Shown here: one piece after another, positions 9,571 to 19,613 of the stretch
Layout: each line of letters opens with the position of its first letter
Position numbering within the stretch: the first letter of the stretch is position 1
Origin: Chaenocephalus aceratus
Taxonomy: Eukaryota > Chordata > Actinopteri > Perciformes > Channichthyidae
NCBI GenBank assembly: GCA_023974075.1
Contig: CM043791.1
Span: 20,127,701 to 20,191,700, forward strand
Length of the DNA: 64,000 bases
Direction: 5' to 3'
Made by a program: the position numbers and the translations under genes
The notes under the pieces: model-generated
Told to the model about the DNA's origin: nothing
The model's database searches: none
The model's input: only the letters and a program-made list of their open reading frames with translations

Positions 9571-9874
9571 TAAAAAACTTTGATTTAATCAACAATATTG
9601 TTGTTTGATTTAATAATCATTGTTCAATATGTTCAGACTGAGCCAACAAACCATTTTAACAGGATACATTTAATATTAACAAAATGTGTGGGTCTAGGTA
9701 AAAAATTTCATTTTCCTGAAAACTATTAAAATGGATATATAGCGTTTTGGAAAAGAACTCCTCAAATTGAAAACACAGCATAAGGTGTGCTCACTGCTGC
9801 TCTCTGATTGGTGTGTTGCTTGACCAATGACCCCCGACCTTTGTTTTGTTATCATTACGTGGCTGTGTTTACAT

Positions 9875-10700
9875 GAAAGCCCAGTTGCGATCTGTTCATC
9901 TGTTACACTGATTATACAGTAAAGCCATCGAAAATAATATGATATACAGTACAGAACAAGTAGCCTACTTCTGGGTCTCTGTGTTTCATTCAAGCTCGGC
10001 TCTGTGTGTGTGTGGCAAGAGCACATTTTGTGAGTGCGCGAGCGGTAACGTGGAATGTTGTTGTTAGCATCTGGTTAGCTAGCTATGCTAACGGATATAA
10101 AGACCTGTTTCTACACCAAGGTGGAGGAGCGTCCTCTCCTGTCAGACTGAGACTGAGAGGATCTTATAACGTCAGCTCATTGAGGTAAGGACTCTCTCAG
10201 TGTTTAGATAGTTAACTTTAGTGTAAGTTATCTCAGTGGGTCTCAAACGGTTTGGTCACCATGGTAAACAAGTATTTGCGAGGAACACCTTTATATGATC
10301 ATTATAGTTATTAAAAAAATAAGAGAATACATGAAAAACAGGTATGAAATACTATAGGACAATAACACAAGAATACAGTTTAAAAGGGGAGTGATTAGGA
10401 AAATATCCATAAAGAAAAAGTACATCTGTTTACAGTTCTGTTTCATATGGGTGTTGAGAGACGTATCCATATCTCTTAATTTTGCTTTCAAAGTGTACCA
10501 GATTGATGTATTTAAGTTCAATATTTAAAAAAAAATCTTCCCGGGGGAGCATGCCCCCAGACCCTCCTAGAGGAGGTTAGGTACACCCCCACCTAAAACA
10601 TGTTCACATGGATAGGATACTAAATACATTTGCACACTTTTTATATGGTGGCCTATGTCCATATGTTTCTGTTTTGGTGGTCGTGCCACAACCGTGCATG
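9875..10700 (+). repeat. Interspersed repeat module, copy C
   Basis: Matches the inside of the 7799-8893 hAT (TGAAAGCCCAGT...CTGTTCATCTGT; TTTATATGATCATTATAG; CTTCCCGGGGGAGCATGCCC) and the split copy A. It retains the segment around 10140-10270 that is missing from the hAT-internal copy, so it is the longest of the three. Confidence 0.6.
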
Positions 10701-10878
10701 TATGCACAAGTCATAGGTGCGCTATAAAATAGCACTACACTCCTGCAATGTGTGTGAAAGACAATAGACTTTACAGCATGTTTTTTTAAATGGAAGTTGC
10801 ATTGGTGTTTGTGTGTTGGTTGTTGGCGGCAGTGTGAGCCCCCCCGTGGTCAATTATTTCCCCCCCATTCGATTTGTT

Positions 10879-10909
10879 CTAGAGCCGAGCCTGATGGGCT
10901 CGGCTCTGC
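10879..10909. repeat. Perfect 11-bp inverted repeat with 5-base loop
   Basis: AGAGCCGAGCC and GGCTCGGCTCT flank TGATG. It coincides with the possible right end of the outermost hAT-like element, so it may be a subterminal hairpin. The sequence is seen directly; the role is inference. Confidence 0.6.
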
Positions 10910-13900
10910 ACAGCTCTCAGGCTGGTTGAACAGCCTGACCAGCTAAATTGGTCGAAGCTGGTTTTTTCAGCAGGGAAGTCCTCCTCAATGTGCTCCATCG
11001 AACTTTTCTGCTCCTTTTTTCTTAAATCCAGTCCACTCAGCCTGTCCCCCTGCAATCCGAAAAGTTTTCAAGCATGTTGAGCTAAAAAGAGGCTCTGCTG
11101 TCACTAACAGTGGCAGGGCCTCACAATCTCTCACTGAAGTTAAAAGTCCCTGAGTAAACACACAAGTTACAGGAGGGTCCACGGTTTAGCATTTGCGCAG
11201 TTAGCATGTTAGCCAGATCCAAATTGCACCTGTAGGTCTGTTTCATTTAGGTCACTTAGCATGTTAGCATGTTAGCTGGGTGATGCATAACAATATGTGA
11301 TTTAGGCAGGTGCAACCTTTATTTATTGGAATTATCTATTATTTATACTTTCAATGTTAGGAATGAACTACAACCCAGTAAGTACAATTCTGTGCAATTG
11401 TTTACTTATAATCACTAACTATTGTGAGGGATTAATTTTGTCTTTACTTTAGATATTTGACCTTTCGGCCTGTTGACGTTTTACGACCGAAGCCGAAATC
11501 TGTTATCTGTCTTAAGGAATGGGAAGTTTCACCTATTGCTGATCTTACCAATTTTATGACCGGTCAACTCTCGGTCACAAGAGCCATAGAAGTCAGATAA
11601 AGTAATTCAGTGCCTCCAGGTGTTCACAGATGCCTTCCCCAATATGTGGGTGGACTCCCTGTAAACTGGTTAAAAGGTCAACATTGATGAGAGGGTGATC
11701 AGAATTGACATGACAACCCACCGGTGCAGTCAGAACTTTCTGCTGCTGTGACTTGTGATATGAATTCTCCGGCCGATGCTTGTAATAAACTGCCAGTGTT
11801 TGACATCAGAACTCCTGCTCGTCCCGTGTCTCTCTGAATCCTGACTCTCCTTTGCTACAGAAGTTTCCCTTACGAATTGGCGTTGTCGGCAGGATACCAA
11901 CATATCTTCAGAGACTGGTAAGTGTAATTTCAAATCCACATTTGGACATTGCCTTGCCAGAATCTGTGATTGACGGTATCCTAAAATTACCTGTGAAACT
12001 GAGCGGTTGTGTTTCATTTTTGGTTAATGAACATTTGGCTGATTGTCTCTGTGCATGCTGCTTGGGACGAAATTACCATACAAGCATGCACAGCTTATGT
12101 TCAGAGTAACCTTAAAGAAATACATCAGTAAAGTGGAACTTCTGTTTAAAAGCAATGTAATGATTTGTATTGAACAAATCGCCGAATTCTGGGGGTTTCA
12201 GCGGCCAAACACAGCAGTTAAAAATAAGCAGCCAAAGATATTTCCCTCCATTGCCTCTGTGAGCACGGCTCCAGCAGCAGCCGGGGGTGTGTGTGTAAAT
12301 ACCTCCCCGCGTTTGGGTGGCTGCAGCCGTGCAGCTGAGGGGAAGAAAGTCACAGCCTTTTTGTCTATAAGCTTTAACTCACACCACCGCCATCTCTATT
12401 AAAAACGAGATGGTCTAAAAGCACCCGTTGTTTGTGACCGTCTTCTGCATTGCTGGTAAGGCTGGGGCAGCACGAGGTGCGTGCATCACCTGATGCGCCA
12501 CAGCTCTCTACTCTGCTGGAGGAACATTTCTTACGTTGCTTGGAAGCGTTCCCTACTTTGCTGGATTCAGCTGGTGGCGGTCCGGGGTGCATACATAAAA
12601 TTATAGGCTAATTGATCACAGGTGGGCAGTGGCAAGCAAGCGGAGAATCAAAACTGTGTTTCACCGTTGGGGTGAACTCAATGGCCGGTGTATAGGCTGG
12701 TCGTGTAGGACTACAGTTAACTGTGCTGTTTTTGGAGAGAAAGGGTAGCGGAAAAAAGTCTATGTTCTCCTGGTCGGGGGATCATAGCGCCACTAACTAG
12801 TGTTCAATCAGGAGAGACGTGATGTATGGAATACATGTTTATTATCGGTCACATTATATAAATGAAACATAATGATGACAGTTTATAACAGAAACAGAAA
12901 TGAAATGTGTTTGGCGATTAGGCCCAGGTTTTGTAGGACATCATTCGGGAAGGGAAAGAACCGTTTCCGATGAACCCCCCTGGGTCTAGACCTGGTGGTG
13001 GTGATGAGTGGTTAGGTCCGGTTGGAAGGGAGAAGTTTGAGCTTGGCCCTGAGTTGGAAGCAGGAGGCGAAGGGGTGGAGGAGGGTTGCGCGTTGACACC
13101 TGGAAGACAGCTGATAGAAAAAGGGAGAGCATATATAGAGGGATTAACAGGTGCGATAATTAGGCTTGAAAATGGAGGGAGGTGATAGGTTTAGCTAAGG
13201 AGTGGCGCTCCCTGTCATCTAGTGGAGGGAGCGAGTATTGCCATGACGAGCAATACGGAGTGATAGGTCTTCCTGACTGAACTTGCGCTGAGCTTCATGT
13301 GTCGCGAGAGGATAAGCTAGTTATCGCTTTTGGACGGTCTTCAGGCACGATCTTAGCACTTGTACAAGGGTGGATGCGCGAGTCAAGGTGCTCCATTTCA
13401 ATAATTCCCTACCCCCTCTGAAAACCTCCTAATTCGGACTAAATTGAGCTGAATGAACTTTGCTGTCGCGCTGGTGTTTATTGCGAGTTCATGTTTGTTT
13501 GTCTAATTGTTTCTATATTTCTATATTGGTTTGCCTACCTTGTCTTGTGTATGCTTTGTAACAACTAATAATGAATCAGTCCATAGCCAGGGTAAAATGA
13601 ACTAAACTTTAGTTATCTCACCAAAATTAAATGACTTGAGAAAAAATAAATAATGTAAAGATGTAAAGCAAAATTATACATTGTAGTATAAATGTGCTGC
13701 AAAAGGAAAATAAATAGCAAAAGAGTGTTTTTATGTCCTGCTTCTGTCTTACACCCGGGACCCTCAGAGGCATCACTGCTGGTCATAAATACCGGCCTGA
13801 GGAAATCAGGGTTGCAAAAAAATCTGTCTGCTCAAATATGTCAATGTTGTATTATTTGTTTCATTTATTCTTAATCTATGTATTGTATGGTAATAATGAA

Positions 13901-15603
13901 TAAAAAAAAACGTAATGTATTGAACACATTCCGAAACAAAGCAGATAAGACAGAACTAGACTCAGACATAATACTCATTGTGATTGAAACCTTTTGTTGA
14001 TTGTCTGTTCCAACTGGCCACTGGAATCAGATAATTGATATAAGTTGAAGTTCAATTACAGTTTAAATATAGTTTAACATTCTTTATTAAACTGTTTCAA
14101 ATGATTTCTAGTACAATTGGTCTACAGACATTAATACAATTCTAATAGTTGTTAAATACTGAGCTTATGAACAATAGAGTAAAGGTTGCTGGTTAAGCCA
14201 GGATCAATATATTTGTTGAGGTTTTTATTGTGTACATAATAATAAATGTGTTTAAATGAAACAGTGGGAAAACTTTACATGTGTACTCCTTTCTCTGAGC
14301 GCTTGGAGCATCCCCAGGCAGCACAGCAAACCATGGGTGAGACTATATGCCAGGACAACACAGAGGAAAAGGCACAGACAAACGGCATGATATGCTATTC
14401 AATGTTTATTGAATTCCATTTATTTACAATGGATGTTCCTAAAACAACACATTTAACATCATCATCATGCTGCTGCTGCTGCTAGTGCTTTGACTCATTG
14501 TGCTGTCAGTTGACAATCATTGATAGGCACCTGTGGGTCTCCTAACCCTGATAGGAACATCATAAGGGAATTAAAAAGTAACGAGGGAGAATATTTTAAA
14601 TGAAACTTTCTGTTCCTTTCAATTTATATTTTGGCAAAACATATTTGTTATTAATGTGTGATCATCTCCCTTCCTATAAAATGGTCAGCAAAAGCTACAC
14701 TTAAATAAACACATACCCTTAATTGGGAGTAGTCCCCATATCTCGTCCAAATAAAATCGTTTTTTCCTTCATAACCATGGTGAATTGTAAAGAAAATACC
14801 ATTTACTGTGCTTTAGGTGTCCAGCATAGTGTAACTGGGAACAGTTTAGATGTAATTCCAGATGTTGCCAATAGATGGCCACACAGGGGCAGGCTGAGTC
14901 TCCATGCTTTGAGAGACACACATCATCAGAGGATCTTTATTGTTTCATAGTATAGTTTAAGTGCCATTTTGCATAAGAAGGACAACTGAAGCCACATTAC
15001 AAAAAATAAAGCAACACACACAAAAACAATTTAGTAAATACAAAGTGCTGATCGAGTGCAGCCAAGTTATGACGGCACAAGGTTTTCATCTTAAAATAAT
15101 AACATGAATGGAAACATGATCATGACTAATTTATTAAAAACAGTGTAATCACCATCTACTATCATTTTCTCAAAAATAATTTAATTATGCCCAATCGTTG
15201 TAAGATTATTCATGCAATAATTTTATATATTTAGGGTACCTGTACCATGAGTGCTTTTATTCACAGTCCTATTCTGGTCTCTCTGATACACTTCTGTATT
15301 CTTTCCTTGATACCTTTGAAAGCATTATCCTTTGACTACATTCCCTTTCCTTTAAACGGCTCTGCACCTGACCATGAGGTCTGGTTGAAACAATGAGGAA
15401 ATATGTGTACCATCAAGAGGCCTTCACTTAATAACTAAGTTTCACAAATATAACTTTGAGTGATTCATGTTGTTCAGGTTTGCATGTGCACTTATATTCT
15501 ACAGACAAGACGCACTGATTCCTTAATAAAAGTTTCTCTACCAGGAAATGTCATTCCTGCCTGAAATAAAAAACAAATGTACTTTACAGCGGCTCACTGG
15601 CAG
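10910..15603. other. Gene-poor intergenic stretch
   Basis: No gene could be supported. It holds short TTAGCATG-type repeats (about 11208-11280), a segment with an AATAAA and LTR-tail-like look (about 11785-11850), a purine-rich repeat-like zone (about 12960-13260), a short CTG run (14468-14483) and otherwise AT-rich sequence. Frames at 12374-12592 and 12970-13185 are short and without known motifs. Confidence 0.4.
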
Positions 15604-15749
15604 TCAAGAATACGTCTTACAGGACTTGAACAACTTCCTCGGTTTCATCCGAGGAGAGCGCTGCCCTCTGATCTTGCTTTTTTTCTTCTCTTCCTTCTCA
15701 TCTTCTTCAGAATCACTCGACGATGAGATGTGGCGCTTGCGACCTGGTC
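15604..15749 (-). CDS. Orphan terminal exon, unknown protein
   Basis: Read on the minus strand, a good acceptor (TTTTTACAG) precedes a 146-base open exon ending in TGA at 15606-15604. The peptide starts PGRKRHISSSSDSEEDEKEE, continues with a KKKSK run and ends LFKSCKTYS. Alternating acidic and basic low-complexity stretches are typical of nuclear proteins, but I do not recognise the gene. An AATAAA on the minus strand lies near 15258-15263. No partner exon was found between here and pigt on this strand, so it may be the last exon of a gene with distant exons, a pseudo-exon, or a gene remnant. The plus-strand frame over the same bases looks like a shadow. Confidence 0.3.
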
Positions 15750-15872
15750 CTGTAAAAAGAACCATCTGTTATAACCAATGACCCGGTATACAACTGTTTC
15801 ATAACACAGGGGTTTCCTCTTAAGCAGACTCTCATTTGACCATGGAGTAGGGATGACATTACCATAACGACT

Positions 15873-16196
15873 ATTACATTACATTGCATTTAGCTGACGC
15901 TTTTATCCAAAGTGACTTACAATAAGTACATTCGACCAGGAAGACACAACCTTGAAGAAAACAGAATCATATAAGAACATCAGGTTTCAAAGAGCCAATC
16001 GTTTCAAGTGCTACTCAACTGGCTTTAGATAAGCCAGTCCTTTATTAGTATATAAGTGCTTTGTTAATAGTTCTATCGCTCGAGGTGGAGTCGAAAGAGA
16101 TGAGTTTTCAGTCTGCGCCGGAAGGTGTGTAAGCTTTCTGCGGTCCTGATTTCAATGGGGAGCTCATTCCACCATTTTGGAGCCAGGATAGCAAAA
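15873..16196. repeat. Common teleost interspersed repeat
   Basis: Begins TTACATTACATTGCATTTAG, followed by CTGACGCTTTTATCCAAAG and GACTTACAATAAGT, a combination that recurs widely in teleost genomes. It ends near the GGAGCTCATTCCACCATTTTGGAGCC region. The repeat class is not settled here. Confidence 0.65.
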
Positions 16197-16558
16197 TAAT
16201 AAGCATGGCATTTTAGGTAAGTAATTGCTCCTTTTTTCCATGATAAACTAAAATGAAATAAAATGTTCTGCTGTAGTTTAATTCAAATCCAAATAAAAAT
16301 AGAGCTGAATATGTTGGCTGCAAGCACTCAAATTATGTTCAAACTATCACCTAAACATCATGTAATTTCTAAATAAAGTCAGACACTCTTCATTATTAGG
16401 TCCACCCCTCTGACAAGCTCAGGACCCCCAAAGTGCAAAAATGTGAATGTAACTCTACAGGCACGAGGACCCAGCATCCTCCTGGGCTGCTCAGCCTGCA
16501 GGTTGTATACTGGGATATTTGTCCAAACGGAGAACATTCTTGTGAGAAAGCCGGTAAC

Positions 16559-17431
16559 ATGGAGCAGCACGGGTCAGTTTGGGCACTGCTTTTAGCACTC
16601 AGTGCTTTGCTGCACTTTGACATCGTTGTTGCTGTAGGTGCTGATGACAATTCAACAAGTAAGTTTGTTTTTTAAAGTTCAACCTCCAAATGTGTTGTTT
16701 GTGTGAAACATTCCACTACAAGGACAATTCCATTAATGTAATCCAAGTTTCCACAGTTTATCCATCTCCTCTTCTGCTTTACCGTTTCTTTTTCTCAGCG
16801 ATTCTTCCCAAACCAGGCCACTGCCCACGCCTTCTTAATGTTATCCCATCACATAAGGGGTGTGAGTGTGATGAAGACTGTCCTGCTGACAACAAATGCT
16901 GTGTCTTTGACTGTGGAGCTGTCTGTGTCCCCCCTGCTTTCAGTACGAGCCTCAAACCTTTTCTCAAGTGGACAGCTGTTTAAACTTACATTTTTCAGTG
17001 ACACGGGAACCAAGAATGGACAGGTTATTGTAACTAATTTCTGCTTCATCCATCTTTGTATATGTTATTTTTCTCTTTTTCCTACAGCCAAGCCAGGAGT
17101 GTGCCCTCGCAGGAACTGGGGCTCAGGAATGTGTGCTGAATATTGCTCCAATGACAATGACTGCCCCAATGATGAGAAGTGCTGCCATAATGGATGTGGA
17201 CATGAGTGCATTGCCCCGTACACAGGTTAGATGTTAGTCAAATCGTCCACATGTTCCTCTGGCATTGTTTGAGTGATAAATGTGTTGACACTGTGATTTG
17301 TCTCTTCAGTGAAGCGGGGTCGCTGCGCTCTTCCCCAGGGGACCTCCATGTGTGCCGAGTACTGCTATCATGACGGTCAGTGCCCAGGAGAACAGAAGTG
17401 CTGCAAGACAACCTGCGGCCACTGCCTGTAG
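16559..17431 (+). CDS. Secreted protein with three WAP domains
   Basis: A small secreted protein of the WAP four-disulfide-core family (SLPI/WFDC type), whose members inhibit serine proteases or act in mucosal defence. Four exons with consistent phase 1: 16559-16658, 16799-16942, 17088-17225 and 17310-17431, giving 167 residues. Exon 1 encodes a signal peptide (MEQHGSVWALLLALSALLHF). Each later exon encodes one WAP domain with all eight cysteines, shown by the KCC cores: [22 protein letters not shown] and EQKCCKTTCGH. The ATG at 16559 is chosen because the signal peptide follows directly. AATAAA signals lie at 17646 and 17850. Mammalian WFDC2 sits beside PIGT, as this gene does here, which supports a WFDC2/WFDC3-like identity. 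Three domains differ from the usual two of WFDC2 and SLPI, so I give no symbol. Confidence 0.9.
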
Positions 17432-17645
17432 CGAGCCCTGCTGATTGGACAGCTCGGGACTCAGCTGCATGTGGAGAGACAATGTGTCATGTTCTCTTTT
17501 TCAACTCCATAAAAGCACCCTTTGGAACTATATCCCAGCATTGATTTGCACAAAGTTGGATTATTTGGGGAGAGAAATGAGAGAGAAATGTGTCATTCAA
17601 ATATAGTTAGGATATTATTTTATGCACCTGTACTTTAATAACCAA

Positions 17646-17651
17646 AATAAA
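17646..17651 (+). terminator. Polyadenylation signal of the WAP gene
   Basis: AATAAA 215 bases after the stop codon. A second AATAAA at 17850-17855 could give a longer 3' UTR. Confidence 0.6.
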
Positions 17652-17855
17652 AGTATTTTACTCTTCATTTAAAGAAGTGTTGGCAGGGTGCCATGCATAG
17701 TCTTCACAAACCCTACATTATGTTTGCAATCTTATACTATAACATCTGGGTTTTTTAACCGGTTTTGTGTATGGGTTTTGATATAATACCCCTCATCTCA
17801 ATTGATGAAAAATGTACTGTACTATACTGCAATTCTTTGTATTTCAACCAATAAA

Positions 17856-19613
17856 CCTGTTTCCAGAACTTAGGAATGTCTTATGTATTTCTCACCTAGC
17901 TGGTTATAGGTCTTGAGTTTAACAGGTCTCTTTTGTGGACTTATTAGGCGAGAGCTTGGCTGAATAAACAAAGATGAAATATGCCAAGAATGGAAAGTGC
18001 TTACTGGCAGAAACAAGACTATTAAAAGAGGTGGCCAAGATTGTCTGCAACTCACACTCTGAAACACACATTACCATAGCTGTGAGGAGCCACTCATTAT
18101 TGAAGATATGCATCCTTAACAGACTGTTTTCTCTGGCTGTGTTTATGTACTTGATTGGAAAGAAAACATAGTTTGCTTGCAGTGGAGCAGATATGAACAT
18201 CATTTAGGTGGAATGCTGCTCTTTTCTTTGTTTTTGTTCCATGTTGCCAAACGTGAAGGGTTGAGAATCACTGACCGGCCAAACACAGAGTCGTCTGTGT
18301 TGGTTCTCTCGAGTCTGCCAGAAGTGGGGCCAAGTTTGTTTACACAAAAATGTGGGCGCTCGGTGGGAAGTAATACAGCTCCAGTGCAGTTTACACTGGC
18401 GTAGCTTCTTTCTCAGCTAGAAATGTAAATACAATGAAATAAAGTTGTTTTAGTTTATTGTAAAAGCAATAAAGAACATACATTTTTCCACACACACACA
18501 AAGTACCGCTTCAAACATTCTGTGCACTTTTTCCCAACCAGGGGACCAGAATGGACGGACAAACATAACAAAAACGCATGGTAGTGTTTCATGATAGGGT
18601 AAGGTCTTTTCCATAATGTAGGACTTATTTTTGCTATAAGACACACTGAAACGGCTTTGAACTAATGAGTGAGTTAGGCCGACAAACTAAAAGGCATTAT
18701 ATTACGAAGAGACCTTCAGACAATCGCGTTCAACATTCAAGCATGCATCCAAAAACCAACAAGTGCAAAATTAATGTTTGGTAAGAGGGCTGTCATTTTT
18801 CTGTGGAGCAAGTAGTTCCAAACAAGCAATGCTATCGCTCAGATGTTATAGTTTTGATTACTTTTCATAGTTTTTGTTGACATGTCTTCTTATATATTAA
18901 AACTACTATAAAACAGTTGTCAGATACCACAAATGACTTAGGGACAAATAAATAAAAGAACATACCACTCGGTGTCCCATAGTTACATTTTGATGCCGTG
19001 TACATTTCTGGTTTGACATGGGAAAGTTATTTGATATCCGATAATGACATAATGTGACATTCAAACTGATTATATGCATTTTTTTCAGCAGGAAGATAAC
19101 AAAACAGCAGGTAAGGAATAGAGTATGAAAACAAAGATGATCATCCTTTTTTCTTTTCAGCTCTGAGGCTTTTTATGCTGTGAGAGGCAATCAGTTTCAT
19201 ATTTGTAGAAACATCATCTTACCCTATTGTAACAAAATGGTTAAATATTATGATGTAATGGAGTTATGGCTTAAAACATTCAAAAACAATAATATTCGAA
19301 CCAACCCACAGTGACGCGCTATCCACTGCAGCATAGTGCATAGCTTTGGTTCCTTACAATAACAGAGCTCTTACTTTCCGTCTAGGTAGAGAAACGTCTT
19401 TATGTACTTGTCCTTCCCCGGCATAATAATTCAATATTCAGAAAAACGATTTGTTGTCTGTCATTTAAAAAAACAAACCTTCAAGATGACTGTTTAGAGA
19501 AACATTCATAGCAGTGCTTGACTCAGTCCCTGAGTGTCACATGTTTACCAGTGGTTTCACCAAGAGGAGAACGTCCATCCTAAAAGTAGATCCAGTTGGC
19601 CTTCAGTCCAGCC
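17856..19613. other. Stretch between the WAP gene and pigt
   Basis: No coding exon recognised. It probably contains the pigt 3' UTR on the minus strand. A minus-strand AATAAA lies at 18459-18454, about 1.15 kb after the pigt stop. Small open frames here have no domains. Confidence 0.45.

Larger units (their letters stand above)
2170..9764 (+). mobile_element. DNA transposon with 27-bp inverted ends, host of the nest
   Basis: The left end (2170-2196) begins TGAGGAGTTCTTTTCCAAAA, and the right end (about 9738-9764) is its inverted copy, ending GAACTCCTCA. Both subterminal zones carry several degenerate copies of a motif like CAAAACGCTATA (left near 2187, 2280, 2334 and 2366; right near 9490-9570 and 9738), in mirrored orientation. 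Such clusters usually serve as transposase binding sites. The element carries the ORF that starts at 2485, later split by a DIRS insertion (2886-7460), and a hAT element at 7799-8893. I cannot assign it to a superfamily; target duplications are unclear. Confidence 0.7.
1944..10893. mobile_element. Possible outermost hAT-like element of the nest
   Basis: Right after the WAP exon the sequence starts CAGGGCCGTCCCTA. At 10880-10893 there is TAGAGCCGAGCCTG, an imperfect inverted match (about 10 of 14). Both subterminal regions also contain G-rich or C-rich runs in opposite orientation (about 1990-2030 and 10846-10868). This suggests one element later invaded by the others. No convincing 8-bp target duplication is present, so the boundaries are tentative, and the two ends may belong to different elements. 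Confidence 0.35.

Noticed and set aside
11770..11850. LTR-tail-like segment with AATAAA and a C/T-rich continuation
   Set aside because: No matching second LTR, primer-binding site or polyprotein was found nearby, so an LTR element cannot be supported.
12960..13260. Purine-rich repeat-like zone with a 71-codon frame
   Set aside because: No domain, no terminal repeats or target duplication found. It may be part of a repeat, but the class is not supportable.
16396..16967. Minus-strand frames over the WAP gene
   Set aside because: They overlap the well-supported plus-strand exons and have no domains.
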